Source: Fictibacillus nanhaiensis (lineage in GTDB: Bacteria; Bacillota; Bacilli; Bacillales; Fictibacillaceae). Taken from it: 64,000 nucleotides of DNA. The notes below the pieces were generated by a model, which worked only from the letters and a program-made list of their open reading frames with translations, made no database searches and was not told the origin of the DNA. The stretch covers positions 1,577,627-1,641,626 of the forward strand of contig NZ_JAHVJO010000001.1 in assembly GCF_019801215.1 (NCBI RefSeq). The letters run 5' to 3'. The translations under genes were made by a program, and so were the position numbers. This document shows, one piece after another, positions 1 to 8,616 of this stretch (positions are counted from its first letter, which is position 1; every line of letters begins with the position of its first letter).

Positions 1-3000
1 ATGGCACCCGTACAGCCGATCGAATAGTTTAACGCAACAGCTTTTATAATATAATTACCGGGTGCAAGATTTTGAAATTGATACTCGCCAGACGGAGTTG
101 CCGCTGTCGAATTCACAAACTGATTGTCTATCGTATAGATTTGAACAGTGACCTCATCTGCCACCGGGAAAACGGTACCGATTATCGACCCAGGGTTAGG
201 GGAAAGTTCAATATCTACATTCATGGTGATTCCAGATGAAACAATTGCACCGATAAGCTTTGTCTGATACCCTTCCGCAATCGCAGTAAGCGTGTAGATT
301 CCGTCTGACAGACCAACAGAAAGAAATTCTCCATTTGTACTCGTCAGCATCGTATCAACAACTGCTCCTGAAGTATTACTGACTTTTATTGTAGCCCCTG
401 CAATTGGCAATTCAGAAATCCCATCCCGTAATGTACCCGTGATATACCCTGGCAAAGGTGCCATCGCAATATTGATGGAAGACACGCTGCCAGGTAGTAA
501 CCTAACCGTAGAAGATGCCGTTGTGAAACCTTCAGCATTTACAATAACGGAATAGGAGCTCGCAACCAGATCTTCAATAATAAATTCTCCGTTCTGGTCA
601 GAAAACGTTGTGGTAATGATCACCCCGTTCGTATCCATCAGCTGCACTTGGATGGAAGCTCCTGATATCGGTTCTCCTGTCTCCTCATTAATGACCGTTC
701 CAGTGAGCGTAGATGGATTAGCGGCCAGAACAAAATCTAATAAAAATGGAACACTTGCTGTAATGATCGCTCCTTTTAAAACAGTTTGATAGGTTGCGGC
801 AGCAGCAGTTACAACATAACTGCCTGGCTGAAGCTTGTTGATGGAATAATTGCCATTTGTATCTGTAACGGTTCTAGAGATTAGAACATCTGAGTCTGAA
901 TTCTTTACAAGAATAACCGCTCCTGGAAGGTTATCTCCGTCTTCGTTCGAAACGTTTCCTGTTAATGATCCAAAAATGGACTGCAGCTCTGCAAGAAGTG
1001 TAAATGTCTGATTATCTTGTATAATGGCACCGAGTGTTGTAGGAGAAAAACCTTCTGCAGAGAAAATTACGGTGTAGCGGTCAGGTGAAAGACCATTTAT
1101 CGTGTAAGTACCGTTTTCATCTGTAACGGTTTTTGCGATGACAGAGTTGTTTAATACAACATCAACTGAAGCTCCTGCAATAGGTACTCCTTCTGAAGTT
1201 ACTATTCCAGTAAGCACACCTACTAATCTTCTAAGTGCCAGATCAAGGGTAGTAACTAAGTCTGTTTGAACAAAAGCACTTACCGTCTTAGTCCCATGTC
1301 CTTCTGCTGAAAACGTGACAACGTAGTTTCCGGGAGCGAGAGAATTCACGAGATATTTTCCGTTCATGTTCGTTGTCACCGTTGCACTTGTTAAACCGAA
1401 GCTGTTCACAATCTTAATACTTGTATCAGGTAATGGAGCACCGGTTTCCTCATCTGTAACAGTCCCAGTTAGGGCACCCGGATTTGGAAGAAGATCTACA
1501 TTCACGACCTCTGTCTCGCCTGCAACGACGGTAACACCTAATATGGTCGTCTGAAAAGCTGGAGCGCTAACCCGAATTCGATATGCACCCGGTGCAAGCC
1601 GGCCGATGAAATACTGTCCTGCTCCATTCGTTATCTCTGAAGTAATGACGATCCCCGTAGGACTTAGAGCCTCGACAAGAGCGCCCTCTATTGGACCTCC
1701 GCTGCCTGTAATGGTCCCTTCCACCATGCCCGGATTTGGTAAGAGAATAAAATTCACGATAGATGTCTGATTCGATAACACATTCTCTCCAATAACCTCG
1801 GATTGAAAACCGTCTGCTGTTGCCGTAAAAATATAATGACCAGGGTTAACAGAACTAAAAGAATACTGTCCTGTTAAGGAAGTTGTTGTCTGTGCTACCA
1901 CGTTACCCAGATTATCAGATAAAAAGACAGTTGCACCGTCGAGCACAGGACCTGTACTCGATACAACAGTTCCTTCAACATTTCCTGGTATCGGTACAAG
2001 GAATGCGTTTACGATAGTAATGGTTTCTGGAGTAACCACTATGGGGCTATTCGAGGTGTTATAGTTGTCCTTAGAAATTTCTAAGTTATACGAACCGGAT
2101 GGTATGTTTGAAAAATTATAATCACCGAACTCGTCTGTCTGCGTTACAGCGATTTCCGTAGCACCGGAAAGAAGACGTACAGTTGCTCTATTAACAGGCT
2201 GACCGTTTATGCTATCCAGTACATTTCCGGCAGCTCCGCCTGTAGCCTGAACATTAACAGAAAGCTCCTTGCTCACTGCCGGCAATTCTGCTCCTGTAAA
2301 ATTATCAAATCCAATAGCAGTAGCTATATTTAACACACGTGATCCAGGTGTTAAAAAAACACCATTCTGAAGAAAATTCAATGAAGCCTCGCCACCTGCT
2401 TCAATGTTTCCGATTGTCCAGCTTAAGGTTTTCGTTGCTGGATTATAGGCAGTTGTTCCTTGTGATACCCTCACAGCCTCGACCATTGATACCACATCAA
2501 TCAATACAGCATCCGTCACATTTACAATCGTTGCTTTGCTTTTGCCGATATTCCGAACATTGATCTTCCCTGTCCATTCATAGTTTTGACCAACAATTGG
2601 GGATGTTGGTCCAGAAGTTAACGCTTTCGTTACCTGAAGCTTAGCTTTCACATTCCCAGAATCGATCGTTACTGAATTTGAGAACGCATTTTGAAACTGA
2701 TAATCCTCAGAAATACGAAGAGAATCTCTGTTATACGTGTTTTCGTCTGCAGATGTAAATGCAATCAAACGAACACGACTTAACGGCGTAATGCCGAGTG
2801 TAGAGAAAAAAATCGAAGCTGGAACAAGGAAATCAATGAAGAAGTTCTGAGTCCTTCCAAGGCTGGAATCTGCTTGAACCACTCTTGCCACATCGAAATT
2901 GATGATTTGACGTGAATAGCTAGGCTCTCCTCTCCCATCTGTCCCCTCAGCCGGGTCGTTCCAGGAGTTAACCTCTTTAATAACGTTCTTAATCAAGTTC

Positions 3001-3299
3001 ACTCGGTTGTTCAACCCATTAACTGCAAGCAGCCAGTCATACGTACCTGCCACTCCTGTCGTATTGAATAAAGCACCCCAGTTAAAGGTAAGAAATGACG
3101 TATTCGTAAAGTTACGGGGATCCGATCGTACTCTCATTCTGAAATAGACGTTGATCTCATCATACGCAAAATAAAAAGAAGGAAAGTTAGCATTTCCAAC
3201 AATATCGATGCTTGCTGGATCCATATCATTTACTACATCTGCATAAGGGACACGGTCGACTGTGATGGCCTTAAATTGATCATTACTCGGAAAAGTCAT
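1..3299 (-). CDS. Large repeat-built surface protein (DUF11-like plus carboxypeptidase-regulatory-like repeats), 3' end outside window
   Basis: An open frame of about 1,099 codons runs without stop from an ATG at 3299 to the window edge, so the C-terminus is missing. The start follows a strong GGGAGGTGATGGT ribosome site. Residues ~1-220 are a non-repetitive beta-rich head. About 220-335 resembles a DUF11-type domain (TGKINVRNIGKSKATI). From ~355 on there are at least nine repeats of about 85-90 residues, each starting with a pattern like NPGxLTGTV and containing a GxYxxxxLxPGxYxV core, which is the carboxypeptidase-D regulatory-like / CNA-B-like fold. No signal peptide is visible at the N-terminus. 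Such proteins are usually adhesive stalks, exosporium or spore-surface proteins; the exact role is inference. Repeat family is well supported, function is not. Confidence 0.8.
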   Translation of the reverse strand, partial: MTFPSNDQFKAITVDRVPYADVVNDMDPASIDIVGNANFPSFYFAYDEINVYFRMRVRSDPRNFTNTSFLTFNWGALFNTTGVAGTYDWLLAVNGLNNRVNLIKNVIKEVNSWNDPAEGTDGRGEPSYSRQIINFDVARVVQADSSLGRTQNFFIDFLVPASIFFSTLGITPLSRVRLIAFTSADENTYNRDSLRISEDYQFQNAFSNSVTIDSGNVKAKLQVTKALTSGPTSPIVGQNYEWTGKINVRNIGKSKATIVNVTDAVLIDVVSMVEAVRVSQGTTAYNPATKTLSWTIGNIEAGGEASLNFLQNGVFLTPGSRVLNIATAIGFDNFTGAELPAVSKELSVNVQATGGAAGNVLDSINGQPVNRATVRLLSGATEIAVTQTDEFGDYNFSNIPSGSYNLEISKDNYNTSNSPIVVTPETITIVNAFLVPIPGNVEGTVVSSTGPVLDGATVFLSDNLGNVVAQTTTSLTGQYSFSSVNPGHYIFTATADGFQSEVIGENVLSNQTSIVNFILLPNPGMVEGTITGSGGPIEGALVEALSPTGIVITSEITNGAGQYFIGRLAPGAYRIRVSAPAFQTTILGVTVVAGETEVVNVDLLPNPGALTGTVTDEETGAPLPDTSIKIVNSFGLTSATVTTNMNGKYLVNSLAPGNYVVTFSAEGHGTKTVSAFVQTDLVTTLDLALRRLVGVLTGIVTSEGVPIAGASVDVVLNNSVIAKTVTDENGTYTINGLSPDRYTVIFSAEGFSPTTLGAIIQDNQTFTLLAELQSIFGSLTGNVSNEDGDNLPGAVILVKNSDSDVLISRTVTDTNGNYSINKLQPGSYVVTAAAATYQTVLKGAIITASVPFLLDFVLAANPSTLTGTVINEETGEPISGASIQVQLMDTNGVIITTTFSDQNGEFIIEDLVASSYSVIVNAEGFTTASSTVRLLPGSVSSINIAMAPLPGYITGTLRDGISELPIAGATIKVSNTSGAVVDTMLTSTNGEFLSVGLSDGIYTLTAIAEGYQTKLIGAIVSSGITMNVDIELSPNPGSIIGTVFPVADEVTVQIYTIDNQFVNSTAATPSGEYQFQNLAPGNYIIKAVALNYSIGCTGA

Positions 3300-3432
3300 A
3301 CCATCACCTCCCAAAAATATTCACATCCCTTAAACTATACGCAGTATGGCTATGAAACTTGCCTACAAAGTAACACGGAAAGAAAATACATCGATGTTGA
3401 ACATTTTCACCCTCGTCTACATAAGCAAACCT

Positions 3433-3473
3433 ATAACAAAAAAGCTTAAGGATTTCCTTTCATCCTTAAGCTC
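3433..3473 (-). terminator. Intrinsic terminator of the phosphoesterase gene
   Basis: A perfect 11-bp stem (AGCTTAAGGAT at 3443-3453 with ATCCTTAAGCT at 3462-3472) is followed on the minus strand by TTTTTTG. It lies just past the stop of the phosphoesterase gene. Confidence 0.85.
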
Positions 3474-3483
3474 TTTCTTTCAT

Positions 3484-4680
3484 TTACGCTTCTACCTTTT
3501 TCTTCTTATCCTCAAACGGTGACGGTTCCATGCTCTGATCGTTCGCCGTCAGATCGATGCCATAATCCTTCGCAAACACCATATGCGTTTCAGCCAAGAC
3601 ATTCTCAGCATGCAGATCCAAGTTAAAAACTCTTGCTCCTCGAAGTTTGTTCTTATCCGCGCCTGGAAGACCATACGTTCCAAATCCTGCACTTCCTCCA
3701 TATCCAAGCATGATGCCATAATAGTTCCCCGCATAGGTGTTGATATGATCATGACCACAAAATACCCCTTTCACATCACCACGCTGCAGCATGGCGGAAA
3801 ACAGCCCGCTGTTGATTGGACCCGGACACTCTTCTTCGTTTCTTTCTCCTGTAATCTGGTGCTTTTCTACAGCACGGGCATGATCGGCTTCGGTTTGCCT
3901 CTCTGCACTCGCAAACCACATATAACGGTGCTCCCATAACGGAATATGAATGAACATAAGAGAAGGCACTTTATATCCAAAGCGTTTTTCCATTTTCTTT
4001 GACGTTTCGTTATACCAGCTCACTTGGTCGAACCGAAGCCAGTCCCACGTCGGATATCCTTCAAAGTCTTGTCCAGCAATCGTTTTCGGTGCATAACGTC
4101 CACTGTCGAGCAACCACAGGTTGAATGCCGCTTTTTTCGCCTTATCATCCCAGATCAGGAGGTTCATGTTGCCCGTTCCGGTAATGTCTTTAGCACCTTT
4201 TCCATTTACGTTATGTTTGTATGACCGGTAGAACTTCAGCATCGACTCCTCATCGATACCGCTCTTTACAGTTGAATCCTCGTCATGGTTTCCAAACGTA
4301 ACGGCCCACTTGATGCCGCGCTTTTCCATCGGCTGCGCAATATTGTTCATCGCTTGCTTCATCTCAAGGGCGGTATCACATCCACCCGTAATGTTATCTC
4401 CGTTCAATACAACAAAGTCCGGTTTCTCAGCGTCCAATACGTTTTCCATAAGCTCAATCGTGCGTCGGTCAATCCGTTCATCATCTTGTGTATCATTAAA
4501 CTGTACGACTTTAAATGTTCCGTCTGGATGGAAACGAAGAACCTTTTCTTCCTCGTCGTCCGCATGAACGGTTGTAGGCAGAAGTGTTGCCGGATTACCT
4601 AAAGAACCTAACGTTAACGCAAGGGTACTCGCTCCACCAATTTTAATAAAATCGCGTCGGTTTACTTGTTTTGAATTCAT
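3484..4680 (-). CDS. Tat-exported calcineurin-like metallophosphoesterase
   Basis: 398 aa from the preferred ATG at 4680, which has GGAGGGG eight bases upstream; an ATG at 4695 lies in front of that ribosome site and is less likely. The N-terminus carries a twin-arginine motif (NRRDFIKIGG) and a hydrophobic stretch, so the folded enzyme is probably exported by Tat. Metal-binding motifs of the calcineurin-like phosphoesterase fold are visible: QFNDTQDDE (D-x-H-like block), VLNGDNITGG (GDx), TFGNHDED (GNHD) and FCGHDHIN (GHDH). The order and spacing fit a Dcr2/purple-acid-phosphatase-like phosphohydrolase. The substrate cannot be told. It stands alone, ended by its own terminator. Fold confidence is high. 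Confidence 0.85.
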   Translation of the reverse strand: MNSKQVNRRDFIKIGGASTLALTLGSLGNPATLLPTTVHADDEEEKVLRFHPDGTFKVVQFNDTQDDERIDRRTIELMENVLDAEKPDFVVLNGDNITGGCDTALEMKQAMNNIAQPMEKRGIKWAVTFGNHDEDSTVKSGIDEESMLKFYRSYKHNVNGKGAKDITGTGNMNLLIWDDKAKKAAFNLWLLDSGRYAPKTIAGQDFEGYPTWDWLRFDQVSWYNETSKKMEKRFGYKVPSLMFIHIPLWEHRYMWFASAERQTEADHARAVEKHQITGERNEEECPGPINSGLFSAMLQRGDVKGVFCGHDHINTYAGNYYGIMLGYGGSAGFGTYGLPGADKNKLRGARVFNLDLHAENVLAETHMVFAKDYGIDLTANDQSMEPSPFEDKKKKVEA

Positions 4681-4805
4681 GCCAAACCCCTCCATATGTA
4701 ATCATGTGTTTCCATGATAGGGTAACAACCGAGTTTGGAGGAGATGTTTCATTCATGTAAAGACTGTTTGGATATAGCGATCATTTTTGTTTACAAAAGA
4801 AGAAC

Positions 4806-4836
4806 AAAAAAAGCTAGTTTCTTTTTAGAAACTAGC
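4806..4836 (-). terminator. Intrinsic terminator of the BCCT transporter gene
   Basis: 10-bp stem GCTAGTTTCT/AGAAACTAGC (4813-4822 with 4827-4836), loop TTTT, then a run of seven T on the minus strand. Confidence 0.85.
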
Positions 4837-4850
4837 CATGGTTTACAGCT

Positions 4851-6362
4851 CTATACTTTTTGCTGCTGAACGTGTTTCTTCTTTTTACTTTTCACTTCTT
4901 CTCTAAACGACTTCAGAAGCGAATACACCATGAGCAGAAGAACGAACGATAGCGGGAACGCACTGACGATAATCGCCGTCTGCATCGCGTTCAATCCACC
5001 TGACAGCATCAGCACAATCGCTGACGCTGAAAGGACGAGTCCCCAAATGATTTTAACAGAGTTCGGCGGATTCAAGCTGCCGTTTGTCGTCTGCATGCCC
5101 AACACGAACGTCGCTGAGTCCGCAGAAGTGATAAAGAACGTCGAGATTAAGAACAACGTCAGAACGATTAGCACCATCGCGAGCGGAAGCTGTTGATAGA
5201 CGAAGAATAATGCCGTTTCCAACGATTGCTCAGACACCTTCACGTTCTGGAAGATTTCCATATAGATGCCCGTTCCACCGAATACAGCAAACCAAATCAC
5301 ACAGACAATCGTCGGAATCACCAATACAGCAATCACGAATTCCCGTACCGTTCTACCTTTTGAAACACGGGCTATAAAGGTTCCTACGAAAGGCGCCCAC
5401 GCGATCCACCATGCCCAATAAAAGATCGTCCAGTCCTGCACCCATGCCGCATCCGTCTTATTAAAAGGAGCGAGTCTGAGTCCTAAGCTCGGCAGGTTCT
5501 GAATGTACCCTCCGAACGTCGTGACCATAAGATTAAGCAAAAATACAGTTGGACCCATAAAGAGAAACAAAAAGAAAACGAGGAGAGCCAACACGAGGTT
5601 CGCGTTACTCAAATATTTAATCCCTTTACGAATACCGGTTCCTGCTGAAATGAGATACAACAGTGTGACAATTCCAATGATAATCAGCTGAACCGTGAAA
5701 TTATTCGGAATCCCAAACACATAGCTCACACCCGCATTGATCTGGGCTGCTCCGAGACCAAGAGAGGCTGCAACACCAAAAATAGTCGCGAATACCGCGA
5801 TAGTATCGATCACTTGACCGATCGGGCCTTTCACACGTTCACCGAGAACAGGATAAAGCGTTGCACTCATCAATCCAGGAAGACCTTTTCTAAACTTGTA
5901 ATACGCGAGAACTAACGCAATCGTCGCGTAGATCGCCCAAGCATGGAATCCCCAATGTAAGTATGTATAACGTAATGCCGTACTTGCAGCCTGTACTGTT
6001 CCACCTTCTCCTACAGGAGGAGAGCTGAAATGAGAAATCGGTTCAGAAACACCAAAGAAAAGAAGTCCAATCCCCATCCCGGCACTGAACAACATGGCAA
6101 ACCACGTCGGTCGGCTGAACTCCGGCTTGTCCTCATCCTTGCCTAATTTAATTTTACCGTAACGGCTGAAGATCAGAAATATAGCAAAAATAAGAAAAAA
6201 CGATGCAATCAATTGATAATACCAACCAAAATTCACTAAGAAAAAGCTTTTTGAAACCGACATAACGCTTTCTAACATCTTCGGGGAAATGACACCCCAC
6301 AATACAAAAATAATTGAAATCACGAGAGAAATCCAAAAGACCTTCGTCACTTGCTTCAACAT
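4851..6362 (-). CDS. BCCT-family betaine/carnitine/choline transporter
   Basis: 503 aa integral membrane protein with about 12 hydrophobic segments. Family motifs are visible: GIGLLFFGVSEP in the N-terminal third, the LHWGFHAWAIYA block, and the tryptophan-rich segment FYWAWWIAWAPFVGTFIAR followed by SKGRT, which is the BCCT signature. Members such as OpuD and BetL bring in glycine betaine or related osmoprotectants with Na+. The C-terminus is lysine-rich and cytosolic (KSKKKKHVQ), as often in osmotically controlled members. It is a single gene with its own terminator. The substrate (glycine betaine versus choline or carnitine) cannot be decided here, so no symbol is given. Confidence 0.9.
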   Translation of the reverse strand: MLKQVTKVFWISLVISIIFVLWGVISPKMLESVMSVSKSFFLVNFGWYYQLIASFFLIFAIFLIFSRYGKIKLGKDEDKPEFSRPTWFAMLFSAGMGIGLLFFGVSEPISHFSSPPVGEGGTVQAASTALRYTYLHWGFHAWAIYATIALVLAYYKFRKGLPGLMSATLYPVLGERVKGPIGQVIDTIAVFATIFGVAASLGLGAAQINAGVSYVFGIPNNFTVQLIIIGIVTLLYLISAGTGIRKGIKYLSNANLVLALLVFFLFLFMGPTVFLLNLMVTTFGGYIQNLPSLGLRLAPFNKTDAAWVQDWTIFYWAWWIAWAPFVGTFIARVSKGRTVREFVIAVLVIPTIVCVIWFAVFGGTGIYMEIFQNVKVSEQSLETALFFVYQQLPLAMVLIVLTLFLISTFFITSADSATFVLGMQTTNGSLNPPNSVKIIWGLVLSASAIVLMLSGGLNAMQTAIIVSAFPLSFVLLLMVYSLLKSFREEVKSKKKKHVQQQKV

Positions 6363-6487
6363 TCATCACACTTTCTGACTAAAATTTACCTCTTACTCAT
6401 TATGTACAAAAAATAAGAGAAGAAACACAAAGGGTTACCTTACCATAAATAGAATGAGTACAAAACCTCTAGTCCAGTGTCTTTTTC

Positions 6488-7321
6488 CTATTGAAAGGCG
6501 TTACATTCCCTCATCATATATGCCATATAATCCAGCATATCTCTTCTTCTCTTGAAAACGGAACGATAATACGAAGGTTTATTTCCTTGCCGCAATCTCA
6601 TGGCCTCGTGAAGAATCCGGTGATACTTTTCAGGAACATGGTGCAGTGCATATTCCCCTGCACCCATTTTTGAAGTGATATCTTCTTCTCGGAGCGAATA
6701 ATACAGACGCGTAACACCCAAAACGCCCCACTCGATCATGCTTCCACTGACAAACGAACCGATAAAGGAAAGAGATGTGACCTTTTCACAACCGTTCTTC
6801 CAGTTCAACCAATACGTATTCACGTTGTGGATCAAGTTCGATTTCAGCGTCTCCCAATCAATAGAAAGGTTATACGTTTCAATAGGTAGACCTTTGATCA
6901 CAATGCCGTACGTTTTCAGTTGAAAGCTATCAATCCAGTTTCGGTCAAACGTTCGATACCCCTGTAACGTCCCTTCATTGAAATAAGGACAAGATGGACC
7001 ACCCTCATTAATACCCTCTAAATCCTCCCGCAAAACATACATCCCATCTAAACCCGTCTTTGGAAACGTTCGTTTCATACTCTCGTGAACGTCTTTAAGC
7101 TGGGCTACATCGGTTTCAGATAATTTTCGTTTCACCACCGCAACAAAATCGATGTCACTCATTCCCTCCTGAAAAGCACCTATCGAAACAGAGCCGAAGA
7201 TATAGAAGGATTCCAGCAGATTTGGGAGTCTACCTTCCATTACATTCAAATACTCGTTTATTACTTGATTCACTGTTTTTGGGATACAATTCGTTTCATC
7301 CTTACGTACCATTTGATTCAT
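6488..7321 (-). CDS. Nucleotidyltransferase-fold protein, aminoglycoside adenylyltransferase-like
   Basis: 277 aa. Near residues 43-63 it has YIFGSVSIGAFQEGMSDIDFVAV, the GS-x(n)-SDID pattern of the polymerase-beta nucleotidyltransferase fold used by ANT-type aminoglycoside adenylyltransferases. The C-terminal half is helical, as in AadA/ANT(9) proteins (DUF4111-like), and contains TRLYYSLREEDITSKMGAGEYAL, close to the block in those enzymes. It could add AMP to an aminoglycoside or to another small molecule; resistance is not shown. It is the last gene before the AT-rich defence island and has the base composition of the left flank. Confidence 0.75.
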   Translation of the reverse strand: MNQMVRKDETNCIPKTVNQVINEYLNVMEGRLPNLLESFYIFGSVSIGAFQEGMSDIDFVAVVKRKLSETDVAQLKDVHESMKRTFPKTGLDGMYVLREDLEGINEGGPSCPYFNEGTLQGYRTFDRNWIDSFQLKTYGIVIKGLPIETYNLSIDWETLKSNLIHNVNTYWLNWKNGCEKVTSLSFIGSFVSGSMIEWGVLGVTRLYYSLREEDITSKMGAGEYALHHVPEKYHRILHEAMRLRQGNKPSYYRSVFKRRRDMLDYMAYMMRECNAFQ

Positions 7322-7481
7322 GTAATTTGACCTCGTTTCATCTATCTTTTATAGAAGAATACACTTCATTAATTCTGTTAGAGATTGCTGGCACCTAGAC
7401 CTCAATTTCGAAATTTTTCATTTTTTCACAAACTGCAGTTTATTATTGAAGATTTATCTAAATTCTAGTATATTTACAATA

Positions 7482-7509
7482 TATAATATTACGTACGTAA
7501 TAGAGGTGA
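7482..7509 (+). promoter_or_regulatory. dndB promoter -10 and overlapping 14-bp palindrome (possible operator)
   Basis: A perfect TATAAT lies at 7482-7487. Directly after it is a perfect palindrome ATTACGTACGTAAT (7488-7501), which would cover the transcription start. No good -35 is seen 17 bp upstream. The ribosome site AGAGGTGA follows at 7502-7509. DndB proteins are known repressors of dnd operons in some bacteria, so an autoregulatory operator is a reasonable inference, not shown. Confidence 0.55.
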
Positions 7510-7515
7510 ATGTAT

Positions 7516-8616
7516 ATGAATGCTAGTTTCAGCTATAACTTTCAAGCTTTAAGAGGTATGCAAGCCGGAAAAGAATATTATGTAATTATGTGCCCTTTAA
7601 AGTTAATACCTAGAATCTTTTTATTTGATGAAGAGGAAATCCCACCTGAACATAGAGCTCAACGTATTTTGAATAAATCTCGAGTCCCAGATATTTCTAA
7701 CTATATTTTAGAAAATCCAAAAGACTATGTATTTTCCTCATTAACTGCTTCTGTTGATGGTGAAATGAGATTTACTTCATATTCAAAAGAATCTCAATTT
7801 AAAAACCTTGGGACTCTTTCTATATCATTAGATTCAAAGTTCTTAATTAATGATGGTCAACATCGTCGAGCTGCAATTGAAGAAGCCTTGAAAGTTTTCC
7901 CAGAGTTAGGTGATGAGACTATATCTGTAGTATTTTTCTTAGACAAAGGTCTTACTCGCTCTCAACAGATATTTGCTGATCTGAATCGTCATGCTGTAAA
8001 TACAACTTCATCCATTGGAATTTTATACGATCATAGAGATCAGTTGGCACTATTAACCAAGCAAATTATCGATGAAATACCTCTACTTAAACGATACACT
8101 GATAAAGAGCGTGTTTCACTATCAAAAAATTCACCAAAACTATTTGCTCTAAATCACATTTTTAATACTAATCTGAGATTATTAGGTAAAACCAAGGGCG
8201 ATTTAATTTCTGATACTGAAAAAGAATTTCTAAAATCCTTCTGGGAGCTTCTTTCTAATTCTCTAGCTGAATGGAATGCTGTAATGAACAAGGAATTATC
8301 ACCAAGAGATTTAAGAGCTACCTTTGTTGTTGGTCACGGAGTATTCCTTGAGGCTATTGGCATTATAGGTAATTACCTTTACGAAAACGAACCAGTAAAA
8401 TGGAAAGATTATTTAACACAATTAAATACTGTTGATTGGAATAGATCCAATACAAAAGATTGGTTAGGTCGTGCTTTCGGACAAACTGGGAGAATTAATA
8501 AAAATAATCAAACCGTTGTTCTAACCTCTAACTTAATTAAGAAAAAATTAAATCTACCTCTTACAGAACAAGAGGAAAAGATTGAAGAAAAATTAAAGAG
8601 TGGTGTTTCTATATGA
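7516..8616 (+). CDS. dndB: DNA phosphorothioation regulator DndB (DGQHR domain)
   Basis: 366 aa from ATG 7516; the ATG at 7510 touches the AGAGGTGA ribosome site, so the third codon is the better start. It carries FLINDGQHRRAAIEEAL near residues 110-125, the motif that names the DGQHR family, to which DndB belongs. DndB is not needed for sulfur insertion itself; in studied systems it represses the operon and affects where modification occurs. It heads a tight plus-strand operon: its stop overlaps the dndC start (ATGA, 8613-8616). The gene and its neighbours are clearly more AT-rich than the genes to the left, a sign of horizontal acquisition. Confidence 0.92.
   Translation: MNASFSYNFQALRGMQAGKEYYVIMCPLKLIPRIFLFDEEEIPPEHRAQRILNKSRVPDISNYILENPKDYVFSSLTASVDGEMRFTSYSKESQFKNLGTLSISLDSKFLINDGQHRRAAIEEALKVFPELGDETISVVFFLDKGLTRSQQIFADLNRHAVNTTSSIGILYDHRDQLALLTKQIIDEIPLLKRYTDKERVSLSKNSPKLFALNHIFNTNLRLLGKTKGDLISDTEKEFLKSFWELLSNSLAEWNAVMNKELSPRDLRATFVVGHGVFLEAIGIIGNYLYENEPVKWKDYLTQLNTVDWNRSNTKDWLGRAFGQTGRINKNNQTVVLTSNLIKKKLNLPLTEQEEKIEEKLKSGVSI

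Noticed and set aside
7322..7509. Direct repeats or a tRNA marking the island's left border
   Set aside because: No match longer than short AT-rich words was seen between this gap and 27563-27916, and no tRNA cloverleaf is present.
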